Positions 18,676-28,035 of a DNA stretch of 64,000 nt are shown one piece after another (positions within the stretch are counted from its first letter, which is position 1; every line of letters begins with the position of its first letter). Position numbers and translations under genes: made by a program. The stretch is taken from positions 620,001 to 684,000 of the forward strand of contig CAWGQC010000005.1 of assembly GCA_963824645.1 (NCBI GenBank). The letters run 5' to 3'. The notes beneath the pieces were generated by a model. It did not search any database. It had not been told where the DNA came from and was given only the letters and a program-made list of their open reading frames with translations. The DNA is from Bog-756 sp963824645. GTDB lineage: Bacteria; Actinomycetota; Acidimicrobiia; Acidimicrobiales; RAAP-2.

Positions 18676-20649
18676 GTGTCCCTCCTGTCGGATCCGGTGA
18701 CCATCGGCGGTCGGGTGGCGCCCTCGCGGGTCATCTTCGGGCCCCATGTGACCAACCTGGGCCGGGGACGCCGGATCAGTGAACGGCACGTGGCCTACTA
18801 CCGGGAGCGGGCCGAAGGCGGAGCCGGTGTGGTGGTCACCGAGACGGCCTCGGTCCATCGGTCGGACTGGCCCTACGAACGGGCGCCACTGGCCGAGGAG
18901 TGCGGCCTCGGGTGGACCGCGGTGGCCGACGCCTGCCACCCGTACGGCACGCTGGTGCTGGCCGGGCTGGGGCACACCGGAGCTCAAGGATCCAGTGCCT
19001 ATTCGCAGTCGGCGATGTGGGCACCGTCAGCGGTGGCCGACGTGGTCAGTCGGGAGATGCCGGCGGCCATGGACGGTGCCGACATCGACGTCCTCATCGA
19101 GGCCTTCGGCGCCGCCGCCCGTTCGGCCATGGCGGCCTCTCTCGACGGTGTCGAGATCGACGCCGGGGCCACCTCGCTTCTCCGACAATTCCACTCCGGG
19201 CTCACCAACCACCGGCAGGATGCCTACGGATCCGACCGATTGCGGTTGACCACCACCGTCCTGGAGGCCGTGCGGTCCGCGGTCGGTGCCGACGGCGTGG
19301 TGTCCCTGCGCCTGTCCTGCGACGAGCTGGCCCCGTGGGCCGGTGTGACGCCCGAACAATCCGCCGAACATGTCGCCGTCCTCTCCGGGTTGGTGGATGC
19401 CCTGGTGGTGGTGCGGGGAGGGCCCTACTCGGCGTGGGCCTACCGTCCCGACGCCCACACCGAGGCCGGCTTCAATACCGAATTGTGTGGCCAGATGCGC
19501 CGGGCGGCATCCGGGCGGGCGGTGGTGATCCTGCAGGGCAGCGTGGTCGATCCGGCCGACGCCCAGCGTGCTCTGGATACCGGGGGGGCGGATCTGGTGG
19601 AGATGACCAGAGCCCAGATCGCCGACCCCCGGCTGGTGGGTCTGGTCCGCCACAACCGGGTGGCCCGGCTTCGTCCCTGCATTCTCTGCAACCAGTCGTG
19701 CCAGGTCCGGGACAACCGCAACCCCTTGGTCAGCTGCGTGGGTGAGCCCCGCAGTGGGCATGAAACGGTCGAACCGCCTCCGTCAGGAGTGGACGCCGCC
19801 CGGCGTGAGGTGCTGATCGTCGGGGCCGGGGTGGCCGGACTGGAATGCGCCCGGGTGTTGGCCGCCCGGGGACACCGGGTGCAGGTGCGGGAACGGTGCA
19901 ACCGGGCCGGGGGCACGGTGGCCGCCGTGGCCGTGGGCCCCGGACGCCGGCGGCTGTCCGAACTCACGGCATGGCTGGTGCGGGAGTGCACCACCCTCGG
20001 CGCCGTGGTCGACACGGGCACGGAAGTGACGGTGGATGACCTGGACGCGGCGCGGGCCGCCGGCATGGAGGTGGTGCTGGCCACCGGGTCACGGGGACGC
20101 CCGCTCGAGGTGGCTATGGACGGGTCGTGTGCGGTACTGGACCCGGTGGCGCTGTTGGCGGCGGGGGTCGACAGCCTGGTTGACGGTCCGGTGATCGTCC
20201 ACGATCCGGTCGGTGGCCCCATCGGGGTCGGGGTGGCCGAATGGCTGGCCGGCGCCGGACTGACGGTGGGGCTGGTCACCCCGGACCAGATTGCCGGTTC
20301 ATTGCTCTCCCTCAGCGGCGACCTGGCCGAAGCCAACAGTCGACTCCAGCGGGCCGGCGTGCACCGTCATCTTCGCTCGCTGTTCCGGGGGACCAGGGAC
20401 GGCCACGCCCTGTTGGAGGACTGCTGGACCGGCGCAGAGCGGTCCGTCCCCTGCGCCTCGATCATCGACTGCGGGCCGAGGCTCCCCGAGGAGTCCCTCT
20501 ACCGGGCCCGTCCGGGAACCCTGCGGGCGGGTGACTGCGTCGCCCCCCGGGGCATCCTCGAAGCCGTGCTCGAAGGGAGACGCCTGGCCTTGGCCCTCGG
20601 GGCCGGCGCCACCGCGGTGGTGGCCACCCCCGTCGGCGCGGGCCGATGA
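18676..20649 (+). CDS. Mycofactocin-system FadH/OYE-family oxidoreductase (type 1)
   Basis: A 657-residue flavoenzyme with the layout of 2,4-dienoyl-CoA reductase and trimethylamine dehydrogenase. An FMN-binding TIM barrel of the old yellow enzyme type (about 1-340) is followed by a 4Fe-4S motif CILCNQSC...C (about 335-355) and a C-terminal FAD/NAD domain with IVGAGVAGLECARVLAARGH. It begins with GTG 2 bases after mftC. From memory, NCBI models exist for two OYE families tied to mycofactocin loci, and this fits the first. The barrel region that is HG(Y/F)L in FadH reads AGATSLLRQFHSGLTN, so catalysis or substrate may differ. It probably reduces an activated C=C, or passes electrons between a flavin and the cofactor system. 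The substrate is unknown. Confidence 0.85.
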   Translation: MSLLSDPVTIGGRVAPSRVIFGPHVTNLGRGRRISERHVAYYRERAEGGAGVVVTETASVHRSDWPYERAPLAEECGLGWTAVADACHPYGTLVLAGLGHTGAQGSSAYSQSAMWAPSAVADVVSREMPAAMDGADIDVLIEAFGAAARSAMAASLDGVEIDAGATSLLRQFHSGLTNHRQDAYGSDRLRLTTTVLEAVRSAVGADGVVSLRLSCDELAPWAGVTPEQSAEHVAVLSGLVDALVVVRGGPYSAWAYRPDAHTEAGFNTELCGQMRRAASGRAVVILQGSVVDPADAQRALDTGGADLVEMTRAQIADPRLVGLVRHNRVARLRPCILCNQSCQVRDNRNPLVSCVGEPRSGHETVEPPPSGVDAARREVLIVGAGVAGLECARVLAARGHRVQVRERCNRAGGTVAAVAVGPGRRRLSELTAWLVRECTTLGAVVDTGTEVTVDDLDAARAAGMEVVLATGSRGRPLEVAMDGSCAVLDPVALLAAGVDSLVDGPVIVHDPVGGPIGVGVAEWLAGAGLTVGLVTPDQIAGSLLSLSGDLAEANSRLQRAGVHRHLRSLFRGTRDGHALLEDCWTGAERSVPCASIIDCGPRLPEESLYRARPGTLRAGDCVAPRGILEAVLEGRRLALALGAGATAVVATPVGAGR

Positions 20650-21476
20650 CCATCCCTCGGACCGGCCGAGACGGACGGGTGTCGGGAAAGGTGGCCCTCA
20701 TAACCGGAGCGGCGCGGGGCCAGGGGCGCAACCACGCCGTGCGGCTGGCCCAGCAGGGCGCCGACATCATCGGGGTCGATCTGTGTGCCGACGTGAAATC
20801 GATCCCCTACCCGCTGGCCACGCCGGCCGATCTGGCCGAAACGACCCGGCTGGTGACCGAGACCGGTGCCACCATGATCAGTGCCGAGGTGGACGTGCGC
20901 GACGGCGAATCCCTCACCGCGGCGGTGGCCGACGGGGTCGACCGGCTGGGCCGTCTGGACATCGCCATCGCCAACGCCGGCGTCTGCACCGTCCAGCGTT
21001 GGGACGAGGTGACCCCCGAGGTGTGGGACACGGTGGTCGGCACCAACCTGACCGGCACCTGGAACACCTGTGTGGCCGCCATTCCCCACCTCATCGAAGC
21101 CGACGGGGGATCCCTCATCCTGATCAGTTCGGTGGCCGGTCTCAAGGGCCAACCCTTCTTCGGTCCTTACGCCGCCTCCAAGCACGGGGTGGTGGGAGTG
21201 ATGCGCACTTTGGCCAACGAGCTGGCCTCCCGCAGGATCCGGGTCAACTCGGTCCATCCCACCGGCGTCGATACCCCCATGCTGGCCGGGCTGGGCGGGC
21301 TGGGCCGACACATCGCCGACAGCCCCGACACCGGATCGGTCTTCCTCAACTCCCTGCCCGTCGACCTCGTCCAACCGGAGGATGTCAGCGAGGCGGTGCT
21401 CTATCTGGCCTCCGACGCATCGCGCTACGTGACCGGCCTCACCCTCACGGTCGATGCCGGATCCACGGCGCGCTGA
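20646..21476 (+). CDS. Mycofactocin-coupled SDR-family oxidoreductase
   Basis: A 276-residue short-chain dehydrogenase. TGAARGQGRNHA is the TGxxxGxG dinucleotide motif, NAG is present, and YAASK gives the catalytic Tyr/Lys. After the second beta strand it has the insertion VDLCADVKSIPYPLATPADL, which is the mark of SDRs that hold NAD tightly and use mycofactocin as external electron acceptor (carveol-dehydrogenase-like). It probably oxidises an alcohol to a ketone, with electrons leaving through mycofactocin. The ATG overlaps the stop of the upstream OYE gene. The substrate cannot be read from sequence. Confidence 0.9.
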   Translation: MTIPRTGRDGRVSGKVALITGAARGQGRNHAVRLAQQGADIIGVDLCADVKSIPYPLATPADLAETTRLVTETGATMISAEVDVRDGESLTAAVADGVDRLGRLDIAIANAGVCTVQRWDEVTPEVWDTVVGTNLTGTWNTCVAAIPHLIEADGGSLILISSVAGLKGQPFFGPYAASKHGVVGVMRTLANELASRRIRVNSVHPTGVDTPMLAGLGGLGRHIADSPDTGSVFLNSLPVDLVQPEDVSEAVLYLASDASRYVTGLTLTVDAGSTAR

Positions 21477-21493
21477 GACACGGACGACCGCCC

Positions 21494-23494
21494 ATGAGCT
21501 CGACCGCCCGCACCCGTCGGCTGTTCACACCCCTCCGCATCGGCCCTCTCACCGTTTCCAACCGGATCGTCTTCGCCGCTCACCTGACCAACTACGCCGA
21601 TGACGGTCTCCCCACCGAGCAGCATGCCGCCTACTACGAGGCCCGGGCGGCGGGCGGGGCGGGATTGATCATCACCGAGGAGCACTCGACCCACCCCACC
21701 GACTGGCCCTACGAGAAGCTCATCCACGGCTTCAGACCTCAGGTCATTGACGGGTACAGACGCATCACCGATCGGGTCCACGCCCATGATGTCCCCATCC
21801 TGGCCCAGATCAACCACAACGGCGGGCAGGCGTCCAGCATGTACACGCGTCTGCCGGTGTGGGCTCCCAGCCCGGTCCCCGACCCGCTCTTCCGTGAGGT
21901 TCCCAAGGCGGTCGAGGTCGGGGAGATCGCCGAGATAATCGACGGGTACGCCCTGGTAGCCGGCCACTGCAGGGACGGAGGGTTCGACGGGGTCGAGCTC
22001 CAGTGCTCGCACTCCTCGATCGTGCGCGGCTTCCTGTCCCCCGCCACCAACCGGCGGGACGACGCCTACGGAGGACCCCTGGTCCAGCGGGCCCGGCTGC
22101 TGCTCGAGATCGTCGATGCCGTGCGGGAGACCATCGGGCCGGACCGGGTCCTCGGGGTCCGGCTGTGTGGCGACGAGCTCATCGAGGGGGGCACCGACGT
22201 CGACGATGCGGTGGCCGTGGCCCGAATGGTCGAAGCCTCCGGCCAGGTCGACTACATCAACACCTCGATCGGGGTGGCCACCGCCACCCTCTTCATGATC
22301 GAGGCCAGCATGCAGGTCCCGCCCGGTTACTCTCTGTTCATTCCGAGCGCCATCCGCGCCGCGGTGGAACTCCCGGTGGTGGCGGTGGGTCGGTTCAAGG
22401 ACCCCCACCAGGCCGAGCGGGCCCTCGACGAGGGCCTGTGCGATCTGGTCGGTGTGGTGCGCGGCCAGATCGCCGATGCCGAGTTCGCGGCCAAGGCTCG
22501 TTCCGGACACGCCACCGACATCCGCACCTGTCTCTCGTGCAACCAGGAATGCGTCGGTCGGATGGGCCTCAACCGGTGGCTCGGGTGCATCGAGAACCCG
22601 AGAACCGGGCGCGAGTCCGTTCCACTCCCCTCCCCCCGGCGTCACCGTCGGGTGGTCGTGGCCGGCGGGGGGCCGGGTGGACTCCAAGCGGCGGTGACGG
22701 CGGCCGAACGCGGTCACCGGGTCACCCTGTTCGAGCGCCACGACCGGTTGGGCGGCCAGGTCCCGGTGGCCGCGGCCGTGCCCAGCCGGGCCGAGTTCCT
22801 CGACATCACCCGCAACCTCATCGTGGCCGCACGGCGACTCGGCGTCGATCTGCGAACCGGAGTGGAAGCCACACCCGAGCGGGTACGGGCCGAGGGTCCC
22901 GACGTCGTGGTGGTGGCCACCGGGGCCCGGCCCGCCCGGCCCTCCTGGGCCGGCGACCATGGGCGGGTGGTCGACGTCCGCGACGTCCTCGAAGGGCGGG
23001 CCCACCCTCAGGGTTCGGTCGTGGTAATCGACGAGCTGGGCTTCCACCAGGCCACCTCGGTGGCCGAACTGCTGGCCGACCGCGGTTGTCAGGTGGAGAT
23101 CGCCACCAACGGGATGGTGGTGGGCCAGGACCTGGGGATCACCTTGGACATGGAAACCTGGAACGTGAAGGCACACGCCAAGGGGATCGTCCAGAGCGTC
23201 GACCTGGTCCCCATGGGGGTCCGGTCCCGTACCGGTAGCGATCAGCTGACCGGCGGCCCCGGCGATGAGCCCCCCGGCGATCTGGTGTTGACGATGCAGC
23301 ACCATCCGACGGCGACCGAGGAGGAGAGGCAGTGCGACTGGATCGTGTGCTCGGTCCACCAGGAACCGGAAGACGATCTGTGGCACGCCCTCAAGAACGG
23401 ATCGGTTCCCGTCCACCGGATCGGTGACTGCCTGGCCCCCCGCCGGGCCCATGCCGCCGTCATCGAGGGACACCGGGTGGCGGTGGCGCTGTGA
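21494..23494 (+). CDS. Mycofactocin-system FadH/OYE-family oxidoreductase (type 2)
   Basis: A 666-residue paralogue of the first OYE gene. It has an FMN barrel (RIGPLTVSNRIVFAAHLTN; QINHNGGQASS; SHSSIVRGFLSPATNRRDDAYGG), an Fe-S motif CLSCNQEC with a later GCIENP, and an FAD/NAD domain starting VVVAGGGPGGLQAAVTAAERGH. The ATG at 21494 follows a 17-base gap after the SDR; the frame is open far upstream only by chance. The barrel region SPATNRRDDAYGG is closer to canonical family members than in type 1. It ends with a GTGA overlap into the ETF-alpha-like gene, which suggests that this enzyme exchanges electrons with that module. The substrate is unknown. Confidence 0.87.
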   Translation: MSSTARTRRLFTPLRIGPLTVSNRIVFAAHLTNYADDGLPTEQHAAYYEARAAGGAGLIITEEHSTHPTDWPYEKLIHGFRPQVIDGYRRITDRVHAHDVPILAQINHNGGQASSMYTRLPVWAPSPVPDPLFREVPKAVEVGEIAEIIDGYALVAGHCRDGGFDGVELQCSHSSIVRGFLSPATNRRDDAYGGPLVQRARLLLEIVDAVRETIGPDRVLGVRLCGDELIEGGTDVDDAVAVARMVEASGQVDYINTSIGVATATLFMIEASMQVPPGYSLFIPSAIRAAVELPVVAVGRFKDPHQAERALDEGLCDLVGVVRGQIADAEFAAKARSGHATDIRTCLSCNQECVGRMGLNRWLGCIENPRTGRESVPLPSPRRHRRVVVAGGGPGGLQAAVTAAERGHRVTLFERHDRLGGQVPVAAAVPSRAEFLDITRNLIVAARRLGVDLRTGVEATPERVRAEGPDVVVVATGARPARPSWAGDHGRVVDVRDVLEGRAHPQGSVVVIDELGFHQATSVAELLADRGCQVEIATNGMVVGQDLGITLDMETWNVKAHAKGIVQSVDLVPMGVRSRTGSDQLTGGPGDEPPGDLVLTMQHHPTATEEERQCDWIVCSVHQEPEDDLWHALKNGSVPVHRIGDCLAPRRAHAAVIEGHRVAVAL

Positions 23495-24549
23495 GCCAAT
23501 CCCTGCAACCGGCGGTGGCCGTCTTGGTGTCCCGGGACGGACGGCTGCCGGTGGGTGCCGATCAGGCGGTGGCCGAAGCCGGGGGGGCGGCGGTGGTCAT
23601 CGGCACCGGCTCGCTGACTGCGGCCGGTGCCCTGGTGGCCGGTACCCGTGTGGCCTGGGCCGAAACCGACGAGGGCTTCCGGCCGGCGGAACTCACCGGT
23701 CGGCTCGCCCCTGCTCTGACCGCCGTCGGCCTGGTGATTCTGCCGGCGTCGCCCGACGGTCGAGACCTGGCCCCCCGATTGGCGGCCGCCCTCGACCGCC
23801 CGCTGGTGTCCAGGGCCATCGAGGTGCGGGTCCTCTGCCGCCCGGGAACCGATCAGGTGGAGAGGGTGCAAGCCACGGTGACCCGACTCGACGATCGGGT
23901 ACTCCTGCCCGTCGAGGTAGACGGACCGGCCGTCGTCACCCTGGTTTCGGACAGCCACTCCGTGGTGCCCACGGCGGTGGAGACCGTGGTCGAACCCCTG
24001 CCGCCGGCGCCTCCGACCGATGCGGCCGCGGTGGGCCAGCGTGTACCCGATCCCCAGGTCACCGCCGTCCTCCCCCCCGACCCGCGGACCATGGACCTGG
24101 CCGACGCCGTCCGGGTGCTGGCCGGCGGGGCGGGGCTGGTGGCCGGCGGCGACGACCGTGAGGCCGCTGACGCGTTCACGCTGCTCGGAAAAGTGGCGGC
24201 CGCCCTGGGCGGCTCGGCCGGGGCCACCCGGGTGGCGACCGATGCCGGCTGGACCGGCTACGAACGCCAGATCGGTACCACCGGGGTCACCATCGACCCC
24301 GAGCTGTACATCGCCTTCGGCATTTCAGGTGCAGCCCAGCACATCGGTGGACTGGGCTCCCCGCGGCACATCATCAGCGTCAACACCGATCCCTCCTGTC
24401 CGATGACGGCCCTGGCCGACCTGGGCCTGGTGACCGACGCCGGCGGACTGCTGGCCGAACTGGGCCGTCGCCTCGGAGTACCCATGACCGACCACGCCGG
24501 CGTCGAGCAGGGCCACGGTAGCCAGACCGAAGAGGTGGGGCATGTCTGA
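23491..24549 (+). CDS. Electron transfer flavoprotein alpha-subunit-like protein (FixB-like)
   Basis: A 352-residue ETF-alpha homologue. The C-terminal FAD domain is well conserved: ARVLAGGAGLVAGGDD-like segment, TDAGWTGYERQIGTTGVTIDPELYIAFGISGAAQHIGG and VNTDPSCPM. The N-terminal domain is divergent. With the ETF-beta-like gene at 26276 it should form a heterodimer that carries electrons to the FixC-like quinone reductase. The GTG at 23491 overlaps the stop of the upstream OYE gene. Placement inside the mft operon suggests service to mycofactocin-dependent reactions rather than general beta-oxidation or nitrogen fixation. Confidence 0.87.
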   Translation: MSQSLQPAVAVLVSRDGRLPVGADQAVAEAGGAAVVIGTGSLTAAGALVAGTRVAWAETDEGFRPAELTGRLAPALTAVGLVILPASPDGRDLAPRLAAALDRPLVSRAIEVRVLCRPGTDQVERVQATVTRLDDRVLLPVEVDGPAVVTLVSDSHSVVPTAVETVVEPLPPAPPTDAAAVGQRVPDPQVTAVLPPDPRTMDLADAVRVLAGGAGLVAGGDDREAADAFTLLGKVAAALGGSAGATRVATDAGWTGYERQIGTTGVTIDPELYIAFGISGAAQHIGGLGSPRHIISVNTDPSCPMTALADLGLVTDAGGLLAELGRRLGVPMTDHAGVEQGHGSQTEEVGHV

Positions 24550-25917
24550 ACGGCACGGTCCGGACGGACGGTCGAGCAGGGTGCCGCCGAGAGGTGACCA
24601 GGAGCCCACCGCCGCCGGCCCGGTCGACGTCATCGTGGTCGGCGCCGGTCCGGCCGGCGCCGCCGCCGCCCTGGCCCTGGCCCGGGCCGGACGATCGGTG
24701 GTCATGGTGGAGCGGGGTCCGTTCCCCGGGTCGAAGAACGTGTACGGCGGGGTGGTCTACGGGCGGGTGCTCGACACCATCGTGCCCCGCTGGTGGGAGG
24801 AGGTGCCGGTCGAGCGCTGGGTGGTCCGTCGCTCGACCATGATGATGACGGACACCCAGTCGCTTTCGGTCGACTACCGGAGCCAGGCCTGGGGAGCGGC
24901 GCCCTTCAACGGCATGACCACACTGCGCTCGGCCTTCGACTCGTGGTTGGCCGACAAGGCGGTCGGAGCCGGAGCCCGCATACTCACCTCGACGGTGGCC
25001 ACCGGACTGCTCCGGGACCAGGCCGGCCGGGTGGTCGGCGTGCGCACCGACCGGCCGGGCGGCGATCTTCGGCGCTCGGATGGTCGTCGCCTGCGATGGT
25101 GTGAACTCCTTCCTGGGCAAGGAGGCCGGGCTGGTCACGCACGTCGACTCCGCCCACTACACCCTGGGGGTCAAGGAGGTTCTCGATCTGGCGCCGGCCG
25201 TGATCGACGAACGCTTCGGCGTGGGGCGCCACGAGGGGGTGGACATCGAAATGCTGGGCTGCACCCGGGGCCTCCCCGGTGGCGGATTCCTCTACACCAA
25301 CGCCGATACGGTCAGCGTGGGAGTGGTGGTGTCCCTGCCGGCCTTGGCCGAGGCCAAGGTGCGTCCCGAGGAACTGGTGGCCGACCTCAAGGAGCACCCC
25401 TCGATCGCCCCGCTGCTCCGCGGGGTCCGCACTGCGTGAGTACGCCGCCCATCTCATTCCCGAGGGCGGTTACGACACCATGCCCACTCTGGCCGCCGAC
25501 GGACTGCTGTTGGCCGGTGACGCCGCCTCCATGACGCTGGCCGCCGGCCTGTGGCTCGAGGGCGTCAACTTCGCCATCGGCTCGGGCTACGCCGCCGGCC
25601 AGGCCGCCGACCGGGCCATCGGCTCGGACGACTGCTCGGCCGAGGGTCTGGCCTCCTACCGGGCCGGCCTCGAGCGCCAATTCGTGCTGGCCGACCATCG
25701 GCGCCTGCGACGGGCCCCCGCCCTCCTTCTTTCCGATCGGGTCCAGCAGCGCTATCCCGGGCTCCTCTGCGACCTGGTCGAGGGCATGTTCACCGTGGAC
25801 GACCCGCGGCCCAAGCCGGGGGCCCTGCGCCTCACCCGGGGGGCGGCGGTCAAGCACGGGGTCAAGCTCCGCCAGCTGGCCGCCGACACTCTTCGGGGCA
25901 TGAGGATCTTCGGATGA
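24542..25917 (+). CDS. FixC/ETF-ubiquinone-oxidoreductase-like flavoprotein (two apparent frameshifts)
   Basis: Joined across two frame breaks this encodes about 458 residues. The N-terminus has VDVIVVGAGPAGAAAALALARAG (FAD Rossmann loop) and PGSKNVYGGVVYGR, typical of FixC. The second part has VVACDGVNSFLGKEAGL and the third AHLIPEGGYDTMPTLAADGLLLAGDAA with the second FAD motif. The first break is near 25073, where removing one C restores GDLR-ARMVVACDG; the second is near 25420-25432 in GCGGGGTCCGCACTGCG. Both shift by +1. Without repair the first frame continues as an unrelated Arg-rich tail. Since the genes on both sides are intact and tightly coupled, base-calling indels are at least as likely as a dead gene. 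The product should reduce quinone with electrons from the ETF pair. Confidence 0.82.
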
Positions 25918-26276
25918 GCGCCCGGCCGTCGGACAGCCACCCGCTCCCGCTTCCCGGGCCTGAAGGCGGCGCCGGGCCGGGACCCGAACAGTGGCGGGGT
26001 ATCTCGTTCGAGGAGCGGATGGCCACCGTCGACTTCCGGGTCGGGGAGCGGGCCCACATCACGGTCGACTCGGAGGTGTGCCGCTCGTGCACCACCCGCG
26101 CCTGTGTGACCGCCTGTCCGGCCAACCTCTTTGCGCCCACCGCCGACGGCGGCATCCTCTTCAATTACGAGGAGTGCTTCGAGTGCGGTACCTGCTACAT
26201 GGTCTGCGATCAGGAAGCGGCCATCACCTGGACCTATCCGGACGGCGGCCACGGCGTCGTCTTCCACCACGGGTGA
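25914..26276 (+). CDS. FixX-like ferredoxin partner
   Basis: A 120-residue ferredoxin of the FixX/ETF-QO C-terminal type. It has VCRSCTTRACVTACPANLF and, later, YEECFECGTCYMVCDQ, giving two Cys clusters. The second, CxxCxxC with a preceding CPA, is what FixX uses for its single 4Fe-4S; the extra Cys may bind a second cluster. An N-terminal Pro-rich tail of about 35 residues is poorly conserved. It overlaps the FixC-like stop by ATGA and the ETF-beta start by TGATG. It likely forms the iron-sulfur half of the FixC-like quinone reductase, feeding membrane quinone. Confidence 0.87.
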   Translation: MSARPSDSHPLPLPGPEGGAGPGPEQWRGISFEERMATVDFRVGERAHITVDSEVCRSCTTRACVTACPANLFAPTADGGILFNYEECFECGTCYMVCDQEAAITWTYPDGGHGVVFHHG

Positions 26277-27268
26277 TGACCACCAATCCCCACGGCGAGG
26301 GACCGCTGGTGGTGGCCTGTCTCAACGTGGCCGATCTCCGTCCCGACGTCGACCCGCTGACCGGCTCGATCCGCCTCGACCGCTTGCGCCTCGGACTGTC
26401 CGCTGCCGATGCCGCCGCCCTTGAGTACGCCCTCCGCCTGAGGGACGCATGGTCGGGACGGGTGTTGGCCGTTGCTGCCGGTCCTCCGTCCATCGATGAC
26501 GTGCTCCGCCAGGTGGCCGCCCTCGGCGTCTCCGTCGTGCGCATCCCCAACCGGGGGGATCCCGACGGCCGCCACCGGGCGGAGGCCGACCTCGGGGAGC
26601 TGGGTGGGGATGAACGCCAGCTGGCCCGGGCCATCGCCGCTGTCATCACCCGATGGGGAACCCCCTCCCTCGTCCTGTGCGGCGACCGTTCGGTCGATCG
26701 GGGCACCGGGGCCCTCCCCGCCTTCGTGGCCCACGAGCTCGGGACGGCCCAAGCGCTGGGCCTGGTCTCCCTGATCCCCGATCCGGCCGGCACCGCCGAC
26801 GCACCAGCCGTGCTGGCTGAGCGCCGGCTCGACGCCGGTTGGCGCGAACGGCTCCGGGTACCCCTGCCGGCGGTGTGCTCGGTCGAAGGGGCCGGGGTGC
26901 GGCTGCGCCGGGCCTCGCTGGCCGGCGCTCTGACCGCCGGTTCCTCCCCCATCGAGGTGGATTACCCTCGTACACCGTCGACGGCGGCGGGCGGCGGCGG
27001 CGGCCAGTGGGTGCGGGTGGGTCCGCCCAAGGCGTTCCGGCCCCGCACCCGGGTCCTGCCCCCGCCCGAGGGAGCCGATCCCCGGATTCGTCTACTGGCC
27101 CTGACCGGGGCCCTGGTGGCCCACGATCCCCCGACCGTGATCGGTCCGGTGAGTGCCCAGAGGGCCGCTGACGAGCTACTCGGTTTCCTGGACCGCCACG
27201 GCTATCGGGAGGACCCCCCGGAACCCGAGGGTTCGGCGGTCACCGGACAGAGCGGGGCAGTCCGGTGA
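26276..27268 (+). CDS. Electron transfer flavoprotein beta-subunit-like protein (FixA-like)
   Basis: A 330-residue divergent ETF-beta homologue. Family landmarks are VVACLNVADLRPDVDPLTG at the N-terminus, SAADAAALEYALRLRDAWSGRVLAVAAGP (where canonical proteins have NPFDExAVEEAxRL) and LVLCGDRSVDRGTGALPAFVAHELGTAQALGLVSL. Canonical residues at the AMP/FAD site are replaced, so cofactor content may differ. The C-terminal region after PSTAAGGGGG is longer than usual. The gene starts at ATG 26276, overlapping the FixX stop, and ends in a GTGA overlap with mftE, placing it firmly inside the mft operon. Confidence 0.82.
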   Translation: MTTNPHGEGPLVVACLNVADLRPDVDPLTGSIRLDRLRLGLSAADAAALEYALRLRDAWSGRVLAVAAGPPSIDDVLRQVAALGVSVVRIPNRGDPDGRHRAEADLGELGGDERQLARAIAAVITRWGTPSLVLCGDRSVDRGTGALPAFVAHELGTAQALGLVSLIPDPAGTADAPAVLAERRLDAGWRERLRVPLPAVCSVEGAGVRLRRASLAGALTAGSSPIEVDYPRTPSTAAGGGGGQWVRVGPPKAFRPRTRVLPPPEGADPRIRLLALTGALVAHDPPTVIGPVSAQRAADELLGFLDRHGYREDPPEPEGSAVTGQSGAVR

Positions 27269-28035
27269 ACCGCCTCGACACCATGACCTGGCCCGAGGTG
27301 GACCAGCACACCCGGGCGGGGGCGGTCCTTCTCCTCCCCGTCGGGTCCACCGAGCAACACGGTCCCCATCTACCGCTGACCACCGATACCGATATCGCCG
27401 TGGCCATCGCCAACGGCGCCGCCGATCGTCGGGGCCGACTGGTGGTGGCACCGGCTCTGTCCTACGGGTCGGCCGGCGAGCACCAGGAGTTTTCCGGCAC
27501 CCTCTCCGTGGGGGCCGACGCCACCGAGATGGTGTTGGTGGAACTGGGCCGATCGGCGGCCCACCACTACCCCCACCTGGTTCTGGTCTCAACCCACGGC
27601 GGCAATGCCCAACCGGTGGCCGCCGCTGTCGCCCGTCTCACCGCGGAGGGGAGATCGGTGGTGGGCTGGTCACCGCGGTGGCCCGGTGACCTCCACGCCG
27701 GCCGGACCGAAACGTCGCTCATGCTGGCCATCGCCCCCGAGCGGGTCCATCTCGACCGGGCCCAAGCCGGGGACCCTCGACCGCTCGACACCCTCCTTCC
27801 CCTGCTCCGTAGCCAGGGGGTCCGCCCGGTCAGCCCCAACGGGGTACTCGGCGATCCGGCTGGAGCCCACCCCGACCAGGGTCGGGCCCTGCTGGCCATG
27901 GCCGTCGGCCAGTTGGTGGACACGGTCGAGCCCTGGCTGCACCCGGTACCGAGCGGGATGGGCGGGACGACCCCCGGCGAGACAACCGGCGGAGCGGTGA
28001 TCGACGGCGCAGTGATCGGAAAGGTGACCGGATGA
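27265..28035 (+). CDS. mftE: Mycofactocin precursor peptidase MftE (creatininase family)
   Basis: A 256-residue metal-dependent amidohydrolase-type peptidase that releases the modified Val-Tyr dipeptide from MftC-processed MftA. The creatininase signature is present: LLPVGSTEQHGPHLPLTTDTDIA (Glu, His and Asp ligands), YGSAGEHQEFSGTLS, STHGGNAQPV and DLHAGRTETSLML. The GTG start at 27265 overlaps the stop of the ETF-beta-like gene. Being far from mftABC but still in the same operon is unusual compared with mycobacterial clusters, where the biosynthetic genes are contiguous. Confidence 0.93.
   Translation: MNRLDTMTWPEVDQHTRAGAVLLLPVGSTEQHGPHLPLTTDTDIAVAIANGAADRRGRLVVAPALSYGSAGEHQEFSGTLSVGADATEMVLVELGRSAAHHYPHLVLVSTHGGNAQPVAAAVARLTAEGRSVVGWSPRWPGDLHAGRTETSLMLAIAPERVHLDRAQAGDPRPLDTLLPLLRSQGVRPVSPNGVLGDPAGAHPDQGRALLAMAVGQLVDTVEPWLHPVPSGMGGTTPGETTGGAVIDGAVIGKVTG

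Noticed and set aside
18676..20649. First OYE-type gene considered as mftD
   Set aside because: MftD belongs to the FMN-dependent alpha-hydroxy-acid dehydrogenase family of about 390 residues; this protein is 657 residues with an Fe-S motif and an FAD/NAD domain, so it is not an MftD orthologue.
21425..23473. Minus-strand open frame of 682 codons opposite the second OYE gene
   Set aside because: The plus strand encodes a full flavoenzyme with FMN, Fe-S and FAD motifs; the antisense frame has low-complexity Gly/His/Asp composition only.
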